Assembly (NCBI RefSeq): GCF_051175565.1
Contig: NZ_CP195105.1
Coordinates: 1,054,001 to 1,118,000, forward strand
Length of the DNA: 64,000 nt
Direction of reading: 5' to 3'
Source: Daejeonia sp002484105
GTDB lineage: Bacteria > Bacteroidota > Bacteroidia > Flavobacteriales > Weeksellaceae
Part shown: positions 1-10,862 of the stretch, one piece after another
Numbering within the stretch: position 1 is the first letter of the stretch
Layout of the letters: each line of letters starts with the position of its first letter
Notes under the pieces: generated by a model
The model's input: the letters and a program-made list of their open reading frames with translations, nothing else
What the model was told of the DNA's origin: nothing
Database searches by the model: none
Made by a program: the position numbers and the translations under genes

Positions 1-2078
<2,078 letters not shown>

Positions 2079-2200
2079 GCCTAATAAAATGGTTAATTAT
2101 TAATTGTAAATGATCAATTAACTTAAGCCTTATAAGTGCAAAATTGGTTTTGCCTTTGTGATGTATATTTACCGATAAAATAGAATTTAGAGATAAGAAC

Positions 2201-2243
2201 TTAGATGTTAGAATTAATCTAACTTCTAAAATCTAACGTCTAA
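2201..2243. repeat. imperfect inverted repeat in the 23S-5S spacer
   Basis: TTAGATGTTAGA (2201-2212) and TCTAACGTCTAA (2232-2243) are inverted copies with one mismatch, inside the otherwise AT-rich 23S-5S spacer (2079-2262). It may be a processing hairpin or a small dispersed intergenic repeat; nothing else is seen in the spacer. Confidence 0.5.
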
Positions 2244-2262
2244 CTTCCATATACCTAATTTA

Positions 2263-2368
<106 letters not shown>

Positions 2369-2374
2369 TTTTTC

Positions 2375-2410
2375 AATCCCCGATTACGAAAGTAGTCGGG
2401 GATTTTTTTT
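2375..2410 (+). terminator. rRNA operon terminator
   Basis: AATCCCCGA (2375-2383) and TCGGGGATT (2396-2404) form a perfect 9-bp stem with a 12-base loop, followed by a run of T. It ends the rRNA operon. The next 230 bp to the dnd operon hold no recognisable gene. Confidence 0.9.
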
Positions 2411-2638
2411 GCTTCATTGACTTAGCAGAATTTATTCAAATCGACTACAGAAGGATCTCACGTTCAATTCTCACACAATAAAAGATCAGGAAGAAGAATT
2501 ATCATGGTGAAGGATGAAAACAGGCTCTACAGAGGGTATTTTCTTCTGTTTCTTGTTTTTGATTCCGTGGGTTCGTTAATCTACTCCATAAAAATTCACA
2601 AATAAGTTTTCTCTCTGATTTAGACTTCTCACTCATAA

Positions 2639-4216
2639 TCAACTATTGTAAAACTGTTTTATCTCGAATAATTCTCCTTTAGGAAATTCTTTTATATTGG
2701 AAATAGCCTGTCCTTTTTGAATTTTTTCTAAACTTCTATACGCTTTCAGACCATCCTTATCACTAAAACCTAAAAATTTATTTATGGCTTTAGTATTATT
2801 TTTATCCTTAACATTCAATAAGAATGAAATTTCGCACATACTTGAAAAATCAAAAGTTGGCTGGTTAAATTCTTCAATCCCTTGTGATAATAATACAACA
2901 GAAACTCCTTTTGAGCGGATTTCTCTCAATATTTTTTCTAAAATATCCTGATATTTTTTCTCTTTAAAAATAACGTGTGCTTCATCAATCAAAAGAACAT
3001 ACCTCATAGCACGATAACCATTATCCGTAGGTGTGCTATCCATATTCATAAAGACATTATAAATATAATTTATAATTAGGAATAACGAGGTAAATCTTAC
3101 AGAGTTAGATAAATCTCCAGACAAGGATAAATAAATATTTTGGTTAAGAAAGTTCTTAACTTTTTTATCTTCTTGGAAAACATTATATCTACTTAACTCA
3201 TCAATGATCTCAGTAAGGGTATCTCTTTTGTCTCCAACTATTCCTAAAAGTTGCTCATAAATTTCTGAAAAACTTGGATATGCACCAGGTTTCATATTAT
3301 GAAAAGTCTCTATTGTGGCTTCTCTTAATTTTCCTCTTTGTTTTATCCCAATATTTGAATATTTACATATAATATCCACAAACTTATCAATTCCCATCTG
3401 CTTATTAATATCATTAATGCTATCAATAAATGATAAAGGATTTACTGGGAAAGGAGTTTTAGGAGCATCAATAAACTGGGCTTTTGTTCTATCAAAGAAA
3501 GGTTGCATTTCTGCCAAATCATCATCTTTTAATCCTTTAAAATCCAAGTATATAAAGTTTACGTGATGATTTGACTTCTCGGATATTTCTTTCAATAATT
3601 GCAGGGCAAATTGGGTTTTACCTGTTCCGGAGCTTCCTGCAACTGCAATATGATTATTATTATAAATTCCAGTATCATTGAAATTTAATACAATCTCTTC
3701 TAATTTATTTTCAAGATAATTTCCTACTAAGATTTTTATCGGGTCAGAGAAATAAGATTTTTCAATACTTTGATTATTATTTTTAACCGCATCTAAACTT
3801 ACTTTAACAGGATCCAACATAGAAATTCCTTTATCTAAATGCTCAGTCAGAAAATCTAAAAATGTATAGTTGTTGTTATTGGAAAATAAATTATCCATTA
3901 ACTCTAATCCGTGGTCAATGTGTAGTTTTATATATTTCGGAATGTTGTCATTGGTCTTATAAATTCCATAATGCTGGCAAATTAAAGCTATATAAAAATC
4001 TCTGTATTTAGCATCAAATAAAATATGGTCTTTATACTCCTTCCCTTTTGAATCATATAGACCAAACTCTGAGGAGTTGAAGCGTTTACCATTCTGTAAT
4101 GAATAGCCTAAAGCAATCCTTGCAATAACATTTTCCTTTGTCCCGATAGGAAGTTTAGATGTAAGTTTTCTAACTATTTCCTGATTGGCTTCGGAAGTTC
4201 TAATATTAATTTGCAT
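2639..4216 (-). CDS. dndE: DndE-HerA-like ATPase fusion (DNA phosphorothioation)
   Basis: 525 aa. The first ~115 residues match the DndE family as I know it: basic start MQINIRTSEAN, then ENVIARIALGYSL, DSKGKEY, FYIALICQHYGI and YIKLHIDHGLEL. DndE takes part in the phosphorothioation complex and binds nicked DNA. The rest is a HerA/FtsK-type P-loop ATPase with Walker A GSSGTGKT near residue 195 and Walker B LLIDEAH near 408. DndE is usually a small stand-alone protein, so the fusion is notable. The start overlaps the end of dndD by 11 bp, indicating translational coupling in the dndCDE operon. It is AT-rich like the rest of the island. The ATPase subtype is an inference; the DndE domain call is fairly firm. 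Confidence 0.8.
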   Translation of the reverse strand: MQINIRTSEANQEIVRKLTSKLPIGTKENVIARIALGYSLQNGKRFNSSEFGLYDSKGKEYKDHILFDAKYRDFYIALICQHYGIYKTNDNIPKYIKLHIDHGLELMDNLFSNNNNYTFLDFLTEHLDKGISMLDPVKVSLDAVKNNNQSIEKSYFSDPIKILVGNYLENKLEEIVLNFNDTGIYNNNHIAVAGSSGTGKTQFALQLLKEISEKSNHHVNFIYLDFKGLKDDDLAEMQPFFDRTKAQFIDAPKTPFPVNPLSFIDSINDINKQMGIDKFVDIICKYSNIGIKQRGKLREATIETFHNMKPGAYPSFSEIYEQLLGIVGDKRDTLTEIIDELSRYNVFQEDKKVKNFLNQNIYLSLSGDLSNSVRFTSLFLIINYIYNVFMNMDSTPTDNGYRAMRYVLLIDEAHVIFKEKKYQDILEKILREIRSKGVSVVLLSQGIEEFNQPTFDFSSMCEISFLLNVKDKNNTKAINKFLGFSDKDGLKAYRSLEKIQKGQAISNIKEFPKGELFEIKQFYNS

Positions 4217-4655
4217 AGAGTTCGTTATAAGTATTAATTAGATTTTCTGGTGTCGATTCCACAAAATTAGAGGCATCAGTATTTAGATTACGAATAATGT
4301 ATGACCTGCTAATATTCGGTTTTAATAATTCAAACTCCGATTCTGTAAGTTCTTTATGAATCAAAGGGAATAATACCACTTGTTTAGATACATTTGGATA
4401 AAACTCTTTGATGACATTCTCAGCGTGGTCTTTATCAAACTTCTGCATTGGAGAATCAATAAAAACAGGAAACTCAATATCAGATTCATCTACTAACGCT
4501 TTCAATAATGCGGATGCATACATTTGCCTTTCTCCCATAGAAAGAGAGCCTTTATCAATTTTTTCGTCTCTGGAATTAAATAGATTAATATCAACATCAT
4601 CTCCAGCTTGATTAATATCTACAACTACTTTCTTGATAAAACCCTTTTTGTGCAT
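4206..4655 (-). CDS. dndD: DndD, C-terminal fragment cut off by the IS insertion
   Basis: 149 aa from an internal ATG. It carries the ABC/SMC-type signature LSMGERQMYASALLKAL followed by Walker B FPVFIDSPMQKFD and a following conserved His (LIHKE), i.e. the distal half of the DndD ATPase head. In frame upstream the sequence reads S-E-L-N-I-L before this Met and then meets a stop inside the IS. Removing the IS and one copy of its 9-bp duplication joins the N-terminal fragment through ENILSEL to NILMHKK in frame, giving an intact protein of about 705 aa. The fragment alone lacks Walker A and should not be functional. Confidence 0.85.
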   Translation of the reverse strand: MHKKGFIKKVVVDINQAGDDVDINLFNSRDEKIDKGSLSMGERQMYASALLKALVDESDIEFPVFIDSPMQKFDKDHAENVIKEFYPNVSKQVVLFPLIHKELTESEFELLKPNISRSYIIRNLNTDASNFVESTPENLINTYNELYAN

Positions 4656-4674
4656 TAAAATATTCAGTTCACTT

Positions 4675-6058
4675 CACAACCATCCGAAACTCTGAATAAA
4701 AAAAGTGCCTGAGAATGCGTTATATTGAAAAACCTCTCAACTTTTTTCAGATATGGCATTATTCAGGCGCTCCAAAAATACAAACAAACCCTTACATGGT
4801 CAAATAATAAATTTGATTCCTAGACATTTACTCAACTCCGAAATCCACAAACATCAATCGGACAAAGGTTGCCATAAATACAAGACGTACGACCAATTGG
4901 CTGCTTTAATGTTCGGACAGCTGAACAAATGTTACACCCTTTCTGATGTAAGTTGCGGATTATCAATCAGTAGTACATTTCTTTCTGATATTGGATTAAG
5001 CCAAAGTCCCGCAAAATCTACGATGAGCGATGGTAATAAAAAAAGAAATTATCAGGTGTTCGAAAGCCTTTATTATAGGCTGTTGAGCTACTACAAACAC
5101 ACTTTGAAATCCAAGTATCAGAGCCAGATTATTGACGAAATTAAAAACCACAACATCAAATTGATTGACAGCAGCACCATTAGCTTGTGTTTGAGTCTTT
5201 TTAACTGGGCAAAGTTCCGAACAGCTAAAGGAGGCTTGAAAATCCATACCGTTTGGGACGACCAGTTGGGACTTCCCGATATGGTAAACATTAGCGAAGC
5301 CAAGGTTCACGACCGTTATGGATTGCTGAACAATGTGTTCGACAAAGGCACGATAATCGTGGAAGACAGAGGGTATTTTGATTTTTCTTTGATGATGAAA
5401 AGAATCAAAGCTGAGAACGTTTTTGTAACCCGAATCAAGGAAAATACGGTATATAGAACGCTGGAAGAAAAGGAACTTCCCGATGATAAAGAGCAGGATA
5501 TCCTCAAAGATGAAATTATTGAATTATATTCCAAAAAGGCAGAGGAAACAGGCATTGACAAGCAAAAATTGCGATTGGTACACGTTTATAAAGAAGACGA
5601 AAACAAGGTCATCGAAATCATCACTAACCATCTCGATTGGGAAGCCCGAACCATTGCCGATTTGTACAAAAAACGATGGAATATTGAATTGTTTTTCAAA
5701 GCAATGAAACAGAATTTACAAATCAAAACCTTTCTGGGAACAAGCGAGAATGCGGTGAAATCGCAGATTTATGTGGCTTTGATCTGTTATTTGCTTTTGG
5801 AATTGATAAAAAGGTGTTATTGCACCGGAAAACCGGCATTCAGTAATTTTTGTGAGAAAGTCAGAGTATGTTTGATGCACTATTTAACCTTGGATTACAT
5901 CTGCAACGAACTTAAACCCATCGTAAAAAAAGCGAAAAAACCACCCCAAACTACCCTTTTTGACCTACATAATTCCGGCTACCAAACAATTTTACCCCTA
6001 TAAACAGGGGCGTGCAGAAGTTTTTTTGCCAATATTTAAAAACTTTCGGACGGCTGTG
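4675..6058 (+). mobile_element. IS4-like insertion sequence with 9-bp target duplication
   Basis: The element is bounded by imperfect inverted ends: CACAACCATCCGAAACT on the left (4675-4691) and, read inward from the right end at 6058, CACAGCCGTCCGAAAGT. These agree at 14 of 17 positions. AGTTCACTT occurs just outside both ends (4666-4674 and 6059-6067), a 9-bp target-site duplication. Length is 1384 bp with one transposase gene. It sits inside dndD in the opposite orientation. The matching duplication and intact transposase suggest a fairly recent insertion. Confidence 0.93.
4753..6003 (+). CDS. IS4-family DDE transposase
   Basis: 416 aa, apparently intact. The N-terminal ~100 residues contain a typical IS4 N-terminal region (DQLAALMFGQLNKC, SDVSCGL). 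Candidate catalytic residues are D139 in LIDSSTISL, D205 in IIVEDRGYF and E312 in WNIELFFKAMKQNL, the last within a Y(2)R(3)E(6)K-type block of the IS4 family. It moves the surrounding IS by cut-and-paste. Its 3' end is 55 bp from the right terminus, and the 78 bp before its ATG hold the left terminus and presumably its promoter. Confidence 0.93.
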   Translation: MALFRRSKNTNKPLHGQIINLIPRHLLNSEIHKHQSDKGCHKYKTYDQLAALMFGQLNKCYTLSDVSCGLSISSTFLSDIGLSQSPAKSTMSDGNKKRNYQVFESLYYRLLSYYKHTLKSKYQSQIIDEIKNHNIKLIDSSTISLCLSLFNWAKFRTAKGGLKIHTVWDDQLGLPDMVNISEAKVHDRYGLLNNVFDKGTIIVEDRGYFDFSLMMKRIKAENVFVTRIKENTVYRTLEEKELPDDKEQDILKDEIIELYSKKAEETGIDKQKLRLVHVYKEDENKVIEIITNHLDWEARTIADLYKKRWNIELFFKAMKQNLQIKTFLGTSENAVKSQIYVALICYLLLELIKRCYCTGKPAFSNFCEKVRVCLMHYLTLDYICNELKPIVKKAKKPPQTTLFDLHNSGYQTILPL

Positions 6059-7716
6059 AGTTCACTTAAAATATTTTCTTCAAGTTTTTTCTTGGTAGTA
6101 ACTTTAAAATCTTTGATAAAATCTTTAAGATTATGAATCAAGTTCTGAGTTTTTTTGTCCTTTTCTGAATAACGTCTTGAATCATCAATTTTCTTACGCA
6201 ACTCTTCTTGTCTCTGCTTTAAAGTTTTAATTTCATTCTTTAATGCCCCTGTTCTCTCTCCTAAGTCATAAATATCTTTTTCAATGGAGAAAACTCTATT
6301 ATCCAAACGAGTTTTTTCCTCTCTAAGACTTGAAATATATTCATCTTCTGCATCTTTTTCCGCAGCTCTAATTCTCCTACGAATAGAATCTAACTCATTC
6401 TTTGACCTTAAATATTCATCATTGAGTTTTGTAAATACATTCTTGAAGGTATGTTTTAGATTATTAATGAGAGAATTTAACTCGTTAGTTTCAGAATCTG
6501 AAAAATCGTGTAAAGCAACAAAAGTTGCCGGTAATTCTGGAACATCTGAAAAGAAGTATTTCTTTATTAGATTTTTTATTTGTAATTCATAAAAATCTCT
6601 CACTTTAACATCTACAAATCCATTAAAATCTTTTTTCGCTTTCTCTATATCTCCAAGAATTTGATTTGTCTTTTCTCCTACATCCTCTTTCTTATACTTA
6701 CTTTCTTTATAATTTTTTTCATCATTTAACTGGTTGGAAACATCCATTAATGTTTCGCCTGCCAACCCAAATGGAATCAAATCAAACAAATCTTTCAAAT
6801 CATTTTGAAGTTCGTTAATTTTTTCATTTAAGTCATTTTCCTCATTTTTGAGTAGGTTCAACTGCTCCAAAGTCATCATATTACCCTCTTGAATCAACTT
6901 CATTTGAATTTCGTTAGATTCACTCTGTTTCTCAATCTTTTCCTGATTTAATTGCTGAATTTGAAGTTCAATATCATCTATTGAAATAAACTTATTCTTA
7001 ATATCCTTTTCAATATCATTAAATTCTTGACGCTCCTGTGGCTTAGCCGATTTTTTTCTATATTCGTCCTGAATGCCTTCTAACTGGTCTTTTAAATCCT
7101 CATATTTTTTAATGCCCAAAACCTCTGTGTAAGCCTTACTCAGTAATCTTCTTTGTTCTGGTGAATTGATTTCAGCCAGCGAAACAATTTTTTCCGCATC
7201 AAAAAAGAAAAATTTGGCTATCTCAATAGGTAAAATAAAATCTCGAATAAATATCTCCTCTCCGTCTTGCTTGCCGTCTGTTGTCAAATCTTGGATTAAT
7301 TCATTTTGAAATCCGTCAATAAGCACCTCTACTTTATCATTCGTACTGGTTTTAACGTCATAACTTCTCGTAATTTTAATCTCATTACAAGTTATTTCTG
7401 GAATTTTAACATCACGAAACGTTACCGAAACCGAAAATTTAGTTTCTCCTTCTGCTTTAGCAAGTCGGTTTAAACTATTGCCTATATATTTACCATAACC
7501 ACCTTTATCTGCTATTTCTTTTTGGTAGAGTTCATCTACCTTTTCCATTTGCCGACCATATAGACACCATACTAAGGACATTAAGAAAGTGGTTTTTCCA
7601 AACCCATTTTTCCCACTTACAACAATTATATTTTTATCGTTGTTTGGTAAAAGTTCTATTTTATTAGCCCCTTTGTATATCCTGAAATTATTTAATTCTA
7701 TCTCTTTAATGAACAT
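5998..7716 (-). CDS. dndD: DndD, N-terminal fragment truncated by the IS
   Basis: 572 aa, of which the last 19 are encoded by the IS end. The start FIKEIELNNFRIY and Walker A SGKNGFGKTT (near residues 34-43) are those of an SMC/RecF-like ATPase. FFFDAEKI near 180 is a conserved DndD block, followed by a long charged coiled coil. DndD is the ATPase of the phosphorothioation complex and is thought to supply energy or nicking for sulfur insertion. It overlaps dndC by 11 bp. The IS separates Walker A from the signature and Walker B motifs, so the pathway is probably off in this strain. Confidence 0.9.
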   Translation of the reverse strand: MFIKEIELNNFRIYKGANKIELLPNNDKNIIVVSGKNGFGKTTFLMSLVWCLYGRQMEKVDELYQKEIADKGGYGKYIGNSLNRLAKAEGETKFSVSVTFRDVKIPEITCNEIKITRSYDVKTSTNDKVEVLIDGFQNELIQDLTTDGKQDGEEIFIRDFILPIEIAKFFFFDAEKIVSLAEINSPEQRRLLSKAYTEVLGIKKYEDLKDQLEGIQDEYRKKSAKPQERQEFNDIEKDIKNKFISIDDIELQIQQLNQEKIEKQSESNEIQMKLIQEGNMMTLEQLNLLKNEENDLNEKINELQNDLKDLFDLIPFGLAGETLMDVSNQLNDEKNYKESKYKKEDVGEKTNQILGDIEKAKKDFNGFVDVKVRDFYELQIKNLIKKYFFSDVPELPATFVALHDFSDSETNELNSLINNLKHTFKNVFTKLNDEYLRSKNELDSIRRRIRAAEKDAEDEYISSLREEKTRLDNRVFSIEKDIYDLGERTGALKNEIKTLKQRQEELRKKIDDSRRYSEKDKKTQNLIHNLKDFIKDFKVTTKKKLEENILSELTAVRKFLNIGKKTSARPCL

Positions 7717-9046
7717 CTTTCTGCTCTTTTTTTAAATACTCTTCAATTCGTGTTTCAATATCATCTTTCAATCCACGCTTACGATTAAGCAATGATTTAT
7801 TTTTTTGCAGTGTAAGAAGTTCCTGAATTAATTCAAAATCGTCAGGATTGCCTTGACAAGACTTTTTAAGTAATTCTAATTCTTTTTCCTTTTTCTCATT
7901 ATGGTCTTTCATATCCAAATCTGTTTTATAGGCATTATGGTAAATTTCCGAAATTTTCTGGTCAAAGATAAAATCTCTGTACCAAATCGTTTGGATTGCA
8001 ACCAATTCCTGATTAGTAATGAGTTCTAAATGTGGTTTTTCGTTTTGTACCTTTTTTTGTGCTTTCAATAATCTTTCTAAAACACTTGCCCTATACCAAG
8101 GGTAATACGGACCCATTCCGTTTACAGCATTTGTCCCATTTCTCCTTTGTGGCATTCTGTTTTCGATAATATTTCTCTCTTCTGCTAATTCATTTCTTAG
8201 GTTTAGTAAAGGTTTTAACCAAGTAAGACCATTCTCAATTAGGGCAGTCATTGATTTATCCTGTTTTACAACTGTACAAACCCAACATCCAAAACGGCTT
8301 TGACCACAAGATTTGTGTTCTTTATCTGTTACAACTGTTGGACATTCATAGTCATCTGCACTCGCATCAGAATAAATTTGGAAAAGTTCTTCATTACTTG
8401 CACCCCACGGAGACGGCATTGTATTAATCACATACCATACCTCTTCTAATCGTAAATGCCTAATTGGAGCATACATATATGTATTAGGCTGATTAGGGTG
8501 CTTAGTCAGTCTTTTCCCTTTTAGGGCGTGTTTCTTCATTGATTTTGCCCTATTAGCACTTTCAGAAGAACGTGTTCCAATCAAAATAACTGCTTCGCCA
8601 AATTCATCAACTTGCTCAACGATAAAGCGTGAAGTTGGCTTAATTTTCAATCTTTCTGTACACCAACGAAAAGCATTGTTTGGAGCAGGATACCCCTTAC
8701 CAATGAGATTTACCCAAAAAGAATCTTCTAACCGTGGTATTGTTTTTCTAACATTGATAGGTAAGCCTTCGTCTCTCGCAGCAGTTTCGATTTTATCTAA
8801 AACCCTATAAACATATTCTGTAATTACCGGATTTTCAACCATTGTATCATTACAGACCACATAAACATCTCTTCGCGTAGCAATCCCTAATTTTTGTATA
8901 TCTTTTAATGCTTTCCATACTAATTGGAGCATTACTGTAGAATCCTTTCCACCACTAAAACCTATAATCCATGGTCTTAAAGATGTATCTGCAAAAAGAT
9001 ACTGGTCAATAATCTCGTCAACAATATTCTGAATGAATTTTGCCAT
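7706..9046 (-). CDS. dndC: DndC, PAPS-reductase-like sulfurtransferase of DNA phosphorothioation
   Basis: 446 aa. An ATP pyrophosphatase motif FSGGKDST lies at about residues 29-36, and a cysteine cluster C-GQSRFG-C-WV-C near 245-255 fits the 4Fe-4S site of DndC. DndC activates and transfers sulfur to the DNA backbone with DndD and DndE; the sulfur normally comes from a cysteine desulfurase (DndA or IscS), which is not in this window. First gene of the dnd operon. A Bacteroidota-like promoter (TTTTG about 19 bp before TTATTTTG) can be read on the minus strand at about 9060-9095. No dndB repressor gene is next to it. Confidence 0.92.
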   Translation of the reverse strand: MAKFIQNIVDEIIDQYLFADTSLRPWIIGFSGGKDSTVMLQLVWKALKDIQKLGIATRRDVYVVCNDTMVENPVITEYVYRVLDKIETAARDEGLPINVRKTIPRLEDSFWVNLIGKGYPAPNNAFRWCTERLKIKPTSRFIVEQVDEFGEAVILIGTRSSESANRAKSMKKHALKGKRLTKHPNQPNTYMYAPIRHLRLEEVWYVINTMPSPWGASNEELFQIYSDASADDYECPTVVTDKEHKSCGQSRFGCWVCTVVKQDKSMTALIENGLTWLKPLLNLRNELAEERNIIENRMPQRRNGTNAVNGMGPYYPWYRASVLERLLKAQKKVQNEKPHLELITNQELVAIQTIWYRDFIFDQKISEIYHNAYKTDLDMKDHNEKKEKELELLKKSCQGNPDDFELIQELLTLQKNKSLLNRKRGLKDDIETRIEEYLKKEQKDVH

Positions 9047-9107
9047 AATTTATACTATGCTACAAAATAATTAATTTTTTTAGTTCTACAAAAGAAAAAA
9101 CTAATAA

Positions 9108-9142
9108 AAAATGCTGTTCCTAAAATATAAGAACAGCATTTT
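9108..9142 (-). terminator. terminator between the OB-fold gene and dndC
   Basis: AAAATGCTGTTC (9108-9119) and GAACAGCATTTT (9131-9142) form a perfect 12-bp stem. On the minus strand it follows the stop of the 9163-9834 gene and ends in T residues, separating that gene from the dnd operon. Confidence 0.85.
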
Positions 9143-9162
9143 ACTATTATCAACTTAATTCA

Positions 9163-9834
9163 TCACTCCCACAACTCACAATCTTTAACCACCACATCCT
9201 TCAAGGTCAAACCTGCACAAGTTCCAATAATTTGAACTTTTTGTCCTTTACTGAGTTGAGATAAAACTTTATTGTTTTTGTCATCAAAATAACAGTTCAC
9301 ACTTTGCAGATAGTCGATTTTCAGGGAAAAATAAGGGGCGTCCAAAATATCTTTCCCGATGCTTCCAACAACTCCTGTAATCAGCAGTCTTTTTCCTTTG
9401 TATTGCTGGTCTGCCGAAACTTCATTGGCTTCATAAGCAGAGTAAAGGTCTGAGGCTGATACTTCCATATCCACTTTAGGGAATAGTTTGCTATTAGGGT
9501 CAACTTCTTTCAACTTGGCTAAGAACCCTTCTTTAGTTGCAATGAAAGGATAGGTATAATTTCCTTTTTCATTCCATTCAGAAAGCCCTTTATTTTTAGC
9601 TTCATAAACTGCTTCTAAGTTTTGCTTATTCGGGTTTAGCAAAGCAAAGAAAGGGGTTAAATCATAGTCGTATTTGATTTGCTGTGAGTTCATATTCGCA
9701 TCATGCGCCATTCCTTTTGCTCCCGATGCATTAAACTTATTTTTGTAACGGACAAAAACATCTATAATCTCTTCCGGCAATCCACCATTGGCAGTTGGCA
9801 TTGCCAAAGCCCCGCATTTAGCTACGAATTGCAT
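9163..9834 (-). CDS. OB-fold (tRNA_anti-like) domain protein
   Basis: 223 aa. The C-terminal ~100 residues (SASDLYSAYEANEVSAD, then KGKRLLITGVVGSIG) match the pattern of the tRNA_anti-like/OB-fold family seen in bacterial membrane and periplasmic proteins. The N-terminal ~110 residues are unrecognised and begin abruptly (MQFVAKCGALAMP) without signal peptide, so the gene may be the tail of a longer one. Its ATG lies 4 bp after the stop of the truncated integrase, which suggests that recombination joined the two. It ends 116 bp before dndC and has its own terminator. Function unknown; probable recombination scar. Confidence 0.6.
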   Translation of the reverse strand: MQFVAKCGALAMPTANGGLPEEIIDVFVRYKNKFNASGAKGMAHDANMNSQQIKYDYDLTPFFALLNPNKQNLEAVYEAKNKGLSEWNEKGNYTYPFIATKEGFLAKLKEVDPNSKLFPKVDMEVSASDLYSAYEANEVSADQQYKGKRLLITGVVGSIGKDILDAPYFSLKIDYLQSVNCYFDDKNNKVLSQLSKGQKVQIIGTCAGLTLKDVVVKDCELWE

Positions 9835-9838
9835 TTTA

Positions 9839-10204
9839 TTATCGCCGTCTTCGCTTCAGTAGGGGAACTCTTTTGCGTTTAGAGAATTGAGGTTTTTTCT
9901 CAAAGTATTCCAGCTCAAAAAGATTTTTCAGTTCCCGTGGTTCAGGCTTTCTGTTATATTCATTCAGAACCTTATCATACAATTCTAAAATTTTAGATTC
10001 CATCTCATTTAGAGTTGAATTAATTTCCCCGTAATTAACTTTAATACTTTGCTTGACTCTATGTTTCGACTTATCCCAGAATACAGGGTCAACAGATTTC
10101 TTAGTGTAAATTTTCACAGTTTTACTATCAAACCTGAACATTAATATAATTGAGGTCTTTTTAGAAGAGGACGGTTCTTTTAAAACGAAAGTTGAATGCC
10201 CCAT
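9839..10204 (-). pseudogene. truncated tyrosine integrase (N-terminal arm-binding domain only)
   Basis: 121 aa. The start (STFVLKEP..., SIILMFRF, KSVDPVFWDKSKHRVKQSI) is the N-terminal arm-binding domain of Bacteroidota phage/transposon integrases, comparable with the two intact integrases in this window. It stops after LLKRRRR, before the core-binding and catalytic domains, so it cannot recombine DNA. It points left, with a pair of GGGGACGG repeats 42-61 bp upstream and an att core about 113 bp beyond these. This is the same geometry as the integrase ends of the other two elements, in mirror image. Confidence 0.8.
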
Positions 10205-10245
10205 AAATTAGTCTTTAAGAATTTCACCACACTAAGATACAAAAA

Positions 10246-10265
10246 GGGGACGGAAAAGGGGACGG
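10246..10265. repeat. paired GGGGACGG repeats, putative integrase arm sites of the relic element
   Basis: GGGGACGG occurs at 10246-10253 and 10258-10265, 12 bp apart, just upstream of the truncated integrase. The spacing and distance to the att core resemble the GTGGGGA and TAGCACC pairs of the other two elements. No second pair was found at the far end. Confidence 0.6.
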
Positions 10266-10347
10266 ATTTTTTAATTTTAGTTGGTTTTAGTTGATTTTTA
10301 TTTTTTCTCAAATCCCTGCAAAACCCCTGTGATAAAGGCATAAAAAA

Positions 10348-10365
10348 AGACACCTGTCGGTGTCT
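10348..10365. terminator. hairpin next to the att core
   Basis: AGACACC (10348-10354) and GGTGTCT (10359-10365) form a 7-bp stem with a 4-base loop 13 bp before the att core. The other two att copies are preceded by similar hairpins. Confidence 0.6.
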
Positions 10366-10378
10366 AAGATTAATATCA

Positions 10379-10391
10379 GCAGAGAGGAAGG
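10379..10391. other. att site (tRNA-Ser 3'-end duplicate), left end of element 1
   Basis: GCAGAGAGGAAGG is identical to the 3' end of tRNA-Ser at 39958-39970 and to 17016-17028. With the 17016 copy it shares one more base (AGCAGAGAGGAAGG). The continuation TTCTGA departs from the tRNA, so only the core is kept. The non-coding stretch 10205-10862 holds this site, the arm repeats and a structured motif, but no gene. Confidence 0.85.
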
Positions 10392-10507
10392 TTCTGATTT
10401 AGTTAGTTTTTATTGTATCTCATTAATTCTAAATGCTTTATTGATAATGTTTTATAAATTTTGGTAATGTAATTAAATGTAATGGAATATAATCGAATTT
10501 TAGAACA

Positions 10508-10525
10508 GTGGGGAGAGCGTGGGGA
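10508..10525. repeat. GTGGGGA pair, left arm sites of element 1
   Basis: GTGGGGA at 10508-10514 and 10519-10525 (11-bp period), 116 bp from the att core. The same pair with the same period recurs at 16940 and 16951 near the other end of the element. Confidence 0.75.
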
Positions 10526-10651
10526 TGGGATTTTATGAAATTTTTTGAAAAAAGTGTGTTCAAAAATATACATCGACAGGAGATTCTTCTTATCTTTATG
10601 ATACAAAACAGTACAACTTGTGCTGCTTTTTATTTATGTTCTTTAAAAAAC

Positions 10652-10725
10652 AGAATCTAAAGAGTTCCATTTTAGGATGGGCACCAACCTACCAGAAACC
10701 TACTGGCAAGGTGGTTCAATGATTC
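10652..10725 (+). ncRNA. structured leader motif, copy A (before integrase)
   Basis: AGAATCTAAAGAG at 10652, CACCAACC at 10682-10689, an inner CCAG/CTGG hairpin, and GGTGGTTCAATGATTC at 10710-10725. The terminal GAATC and GATTC can pair. It shares CAACC...GGTG(G/C)T(T/C)CAA(T/G)GATT with copy B at 12506 and a shorter version with copy C at 14595. It lies about 140 bp before the integrase ATG. Confidence 0.5.
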
Positions 10726-10862
10726 GGCTGTATAAGCAAGGCTTTGGACAAAGCTATACAAAAGGTGCAGATTTCTTTTCTGTGATTTTTCATAATAAAA
10801 TTTTGGAATTGACTCACCTGTTTATTGAACAATGAGTTTAAAACAATTTTAAATTTAATATT

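Noticed and set aside
10403..10606. 67-aa minus-strand frame between att and integrase
   Set aside because: It runs through the GTGGGGA arm sites in AT-rich DNA and shows no coding signal.
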